DNA of 64,000 bases from Polytrichum commune (lineage: Eukaryota; Streptophyta; Polytrichopsida; Polytrichales; Polytrichaceae), in assembly GCA_950295325.1 (NCBI GenBank), contig OX485807.1:51202796-51266795 (forward strand). Direction: 5' to 3'. This document shows, piece after piece, positions 60,640 to 64,000 of the stretch. The position numbers and the translations under genes were made by a program. Within the stretch, counting starts at the first letter, position 1. Each line of letters begins with the position of its first letter. The notes beneath the pieces are model-generated. The model searched no databases. It saw only the letters and a program-made list of their open reading frames with translations, and was not told the DNA's origin.

Positions 60640-60960
60640 CCGAAAATTGTTGCCCGCCCGCCCGACTTCGAAAAAACTATTGTACTTGTATTTTTGAAGG
60701 CTACTTGTCCACAAATCCCATATTGAGTGCACTTCATTTTCAAGGTCTCAAATCCAATATATATGTTCACTTTCATTGAGTAAATAAGCAATTGACTGGA
60801 TTTCATTTTCAAGTTGAAACCGCCAATAAAGCACGTAATAAACTTGGAAGTCAAAAATATTACAAAATCCTCATTAGCATTGAGGTTATAATTTTTGTCA
60901 CTTACAATTGAAAGGGACTTTGTCATTCTAAAGTGAAACTCAAATTGATGATTTTTTTAA
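60640..60960 (-). repeat. Inverted, diverged copy of the 3880-4360 repeat
   Basis: The reverse complement follows 3920-4260 in order: ACAAAG block, ATTATAACCTCAATGCTAAT, CAATTxCTTATTTACT, GTGCACTCAATATGGG, TGTGGACAAGTAGCCTTCAA and GAAGTCGGGC. Many small differences mark it as much older than the left/right duplication. Confidence 0.7.
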
Positions 60961-61198
60961 TAGTTTAATATTATATTTCTTTAAAAAAAAAGGTGATATG
61001 GAATGAGAAATGCGGAGCCTAGGTAGCCGAATAAGAGGAGCAAGGTGAAAATTTCACACTACTTTGTGGTTCATGAGGAGCAACCACATTGACTTACGCA
61101 TACTTACCAACACCAACAATGAACCTCAAAACCAACATTCTATACCATGCTCATAAATTTGGGGCTTCAAATGAGCACCAAGGTGAAGGCATTCCCAA

Positions 61199-61415
61199 TG
61201 AATGGGGAGAGCTAGTTACAGATGAACCAGTTGCGTTTGAGAAATAACCGGTTGAAGTTCAAGGCTCCAGGAAAATTACGGATGCGTTTTGAGGGAATCC
61301 ATAATGGAATGTACCTCGAATTAACACAAGAACAACTGCAAGATCACAACATGTAACCAGTTGGACTTGGAAACAATGGGATCTTGACCAATTATGCCCA
61401 AAAACCTCCCCAGAT
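61199..61415. mobile_element. Short inverted-repeat element, whole diverged copy
   Basis: The reverse complement of 637-857 along its whole length (AACCGGTTGAAGTTCAAG and CATGTAACCxGTTGGACTTG blocks). The left copy retains only its last 45 bases at 8036-8080. Confidence 0.65.
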
Positions 61416-63757
61416 GCTGGGCATTGCAAATCCAAGTGCATGGTGAGTGTGCGTGTAAAGACCGGCAAAAGACTCCACTGCAATTCAATGCAAAAGACTC
61501 GTGCTTCAAATGATGTTATTTGTGTTACTCTTAGTATATAATTAGTATTAAGCAAGACAAATAGAATTGGTGACACTAAGTACGTTCTTTAGTGAAGGAC
61601 AATAAGGGGGTCCATTTCGCACTCCACTTTGACACGAAGTGTTTTCATGTCAATATCTAGAAGGTGGTATTGACACATGTGTTGCTTAGTAGAGCAAATT
61701 CGAGTGAATTGGGCACCCATCTTAGTCGACAAGTAAGGGAGAAGAAGGCTTGCAAATAAAATGAGAATGTGTATTTACGTATTTATTAAGACTAATATTT
61801 CTTAACTCACAAATATTAAGATAGAATACAAAGATCAAAGATCATACAAAATACAAACAAAATAGTCTCAGTTATTTGCAAAGAGCTCAAAACACCTAGT
61901 GGGTGGTGTTAGGTAATTCCAAACTTTTGATGAGCTTGGAAATAAGCAAGCAATTTTTGAAAATGTGAACACTCGTGCTTGATAAGATGTTATTTGCCAT
62001 TTTGAAATGTAGGTGATTGTATACTAAAAGACCGTGGACATGATGTGTGCAAGCATTTGGCATCATAGTGGAGACATTGAACTAGATGTGCACCAACGAT
62101 TTATTCCAGCATTGGCCAAAAAGTCCAAAATTATCTAAAGATTAATTTATTGTTTTAGTGAAGGCTTGGCCCATGCATCTTTGGCAACCATCAACTAAGA
62201 TATGGTGGTAGCATCGGCCAATGTGCTAGATGCCAAGTGCAATCGTCACGGATGGAAGTTTGGTCAATGAAGGTGAGCAAACTGCTTTGAATGGTCCCAA
62301 CTCTCTAAGCATATTCTAATTGAACAAGGTGAAGAAACTCACGGGCAGATCACTTAGCGCATGACTCTAGTCTTGATTCAATTTCAATGCGGGGTTGGAC
62401 CAAAAAGCGTTTATCCTTCAAAACTTGTACAAATTAATTCATAGGACCTAAACTTTAGGAAACACTTGGAGATGCAATACGGTAGGTGTAATGACATTTT
62501 AGTACATAATATATAGCATGGAAGGATACATCTTTAATTGTAGATTTGATGTTTTAAAAGTGTTGCCTAATTCATTAAGGTATGACAAAATTGGAATTTG
62601 TAGGCTTAGTTGGCGACATAATGCACACTACATTGGTGAATGCATTATCTGTAGTGATGGAGAAAATTTTCACCTTGTGGTGGATGAAAAATGTAGATGA
62701 CATGTTTGTGTTGCTTCCCATGTGCTTCCACACTCCTCAGGTTTGGTGGTTTGAGGGTTTGCACATCCGTTTGTTGCTTTCATGGTTGGGTGCTTTGAGG
62801 ATCAGGTGCAATAATTTCTTTGAGGTTGTTTCAAGGTTCAAGGGTGCTTGGTGCTCTCCTTTGATTTTTATTTGTTAAAATTGCTCTTGGAGCAGTTTCA
62901 TGCTAGATTTCCACACCTACTTGGCAATTGCACCACCATAATTATCCACATCTTAATATAGTTAACTTTCCACCTATGGAAAGAAAAAAAAAACTTATAT
63001 TGTGACTTGTCCGTTAGTGTAGAGGAGAAAGTTGATTTGGGTGGCACTTAGTGATGCTACAAACATAAACAAATATTTTATGTCTCTTTGTATTTACAAA
63101 ATGATAGTTGCACATCATCTTTTCATTCATCCATTGAAAAATTTCTTATAGCATGAATCATACTAGGCATGTTGGCAAGAAAGATTCAAAAGCACCATTT
63201 GAATGGTGCTAATGCAAATACCATCCTTTAATAATACTAGTGGTAATTTCTTGTGACTCACCATCCCTATGCCCATTATTGAACTCATTTTACCACAATT
63301 GCACTTCCACCTCTAGAATGGGTCCTACTACATGGAGTGACATCACATGACACAATAGAATAAACATGTAGAACATATTTGCAGGTGACATTCTTTAACT
63401 TGAAATCACTATAGTAAAATTCGTGTAGTGCAATTTTTTCATTTTCCAGACACTATCGTCAACATCATGCAATCCCTCTACAATAAAAACAAATACACCT
63501 TGCATTTTAATAAAAATATGGGCAAGTCAACACCAATATGCATGTGAACAGTCTCAACTCAAACATTGAAATTATATGACCAAATAGAGTCTCTTGTCCC
63601 TAGCATACACATGAGAAAAGGAAATGATTGGAGGGGGTGCTATATCTTGTATCCAACCCTTGAAATAATCGCAGTCGCCGATTGAGATTTGGTGATGAGG
63701 TTTGTAGGATTAGGGCTTCAGAAAAGACATGGTGATAACCCTCAGCCCTAGAGTAAC
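61416..63757. other. Right-copy repeat DNA
   Basis: Pairs with 8081-9003, 9611-9831 and 11731-12905. No gene recognised. The 22 bases at 62340-62361 replace 607 left-copy bases. TATGA at 62581-62585 is the empty site of LTR element A. Confidence 0.6.
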
Positions 63758-64000
63758 TCACCCAACCCCACTATACGCACCCACTAGGCTACTAAATCCC
63801 ATGGCCTTAGTACAAACTAATTTGGTCGTTGGTCCTAGAGTAAGGCTCCAAATATTTTCCACGTCTCGGATTCCAAAAGCTTTGCCAAGAAGGTAACCAA
63901 CTACAGAGGGGAAATGAAGATCTTTCTCCTCCCATCTCCACTCCTTCCATGTTTGCCAACCTTTGTAACCCCAAAATTCTCCGGAAAGATGATACATTAT
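63758..64000 (-). pseudogene. 3' end of a second minus-strand TNL, cut by the window
   Basis: Encodes the same C-terminal tail as 12906-13148 (YHLSGEFWGYKGWQTWKEW to SGVG), with a few replacements such as Ser for Phe and Cys for Gly. The rest of the gene lies outside. Whether that copy also carries the stops and LTR insertions cannot be seen. Confidence 0.8.

Larger units (their letters stand above)
56674..61371. other. 4.7-kb segment found only in the right copy
   Basis: Lies between two ACTTGGA heptamers (56667-56673 and 61365-61371). The left copy has one ACTTGGA (8029-8035) at the joint. The inverted-repeat element at 61199-61415 is whole here and cut in the left copy, which favours a deletion on the left over an insertion on the right. 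Contents: a foldback element, a hairpin cluster, a 30-bp minisatellite and an inverted repeat-family copy. No gene was recognised in 57780-60214. Confidence 0.8.
50699..64000 (+). repeat. Right copy of the segmental duplication
   Basis: This is the partner of 1-13148. Relative to the left copy it has a 410-bp MITE (53757-54166) and a 4,698-bp private segment (56674-61371). It lacks left positions 4760-6757, about 6818-7309, 9004-9610 (replaced by 22 bases) and the LTR element at 9832-11730. The match runs to the last base of the window, so the repeat continues beyond it. A tandem array with a period near 50.7 kb is the simplest reading. An assembly that strung two haplotypes together is the alternative. 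Confidence 0.97.

Noticed and set aside
1-64000. CRISPR array, bacterial operon or phage interpretation of the tandem repeats
   Set aside because: Spliced plant genes and transposon signatures make the window eukaryotic. The repeats have no unique spacers.

Overview
The window is nuclear DNA of a land plant. It carries TIR-NBS-LRR (TNL) immune-receptor genes with GT-AG introns, fragments of two other plant genes that still hold their introns (kinesin-12-like and succinate-semialdehyde-dehydrogenase-like), and abundant LTR and MITE-type repeats in AT-rich intergenic DNA. The TNL motif wording (SHSG-QK-FVEQLC in the TIR, YHPLALK in the NB-ARC, VHDLY as the MHD equivalent) reminds me of seed-free plants such as mosses or liverworts. 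That placement is an impression from memory, not a proven assignment.

Layout. Positions 1-13148 and 50699-64000 are two copies of one direct segmental duplication, offset by about 50.7 kb and differing at roughly 2 bases per 100 where compared by eye. Each copy has private insertions and deletions, so they can be read as natural filled-site and empty-site pairs. Between them, 12906-23267 (minus) is a broken TNL gene with stops, a frameshift and three large insertions. 25540-27066 holds diverged tandem repeats hit by a MITE. 28602-29909 is a further LTR copy. 34323-34568 is a MULE-type MITE. 36547-36989 is a fragment of an aldehyde dehydrogenase gene cut off by a GC-rich repeat. 37542-43492 (plus) is an apparently intact five-exon TNL gene of about 1,485 residues. 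43493-44106 holds LRR-like remnants behind its stop. 46005-47230 is a kinesin-12 motor fragment with all splice sites preserved. At the right edge (63758-64000) the second copy of the broken TNL begins.

How it fits together. The two TNL genes point away from each other about 14 kb apart and share the same intron positions and phases, so they are paralogues of one cluster. If the 50.7-kb period is real, this is one unit of a tandem array of such pairs. Four copies of one LTR family (9832-11730, 16686-18303 reversed, 18394-20247, about 28602-29909) account for much of the damage. Three of the four carry a different minisatellite in the same slot, and two share a conserved small reading frame next to it. 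The most unusual items are this LTR family, the duplicated post-LRR module of the intact TNL, and the repair scars visible by comparing the two duplicated flanks.
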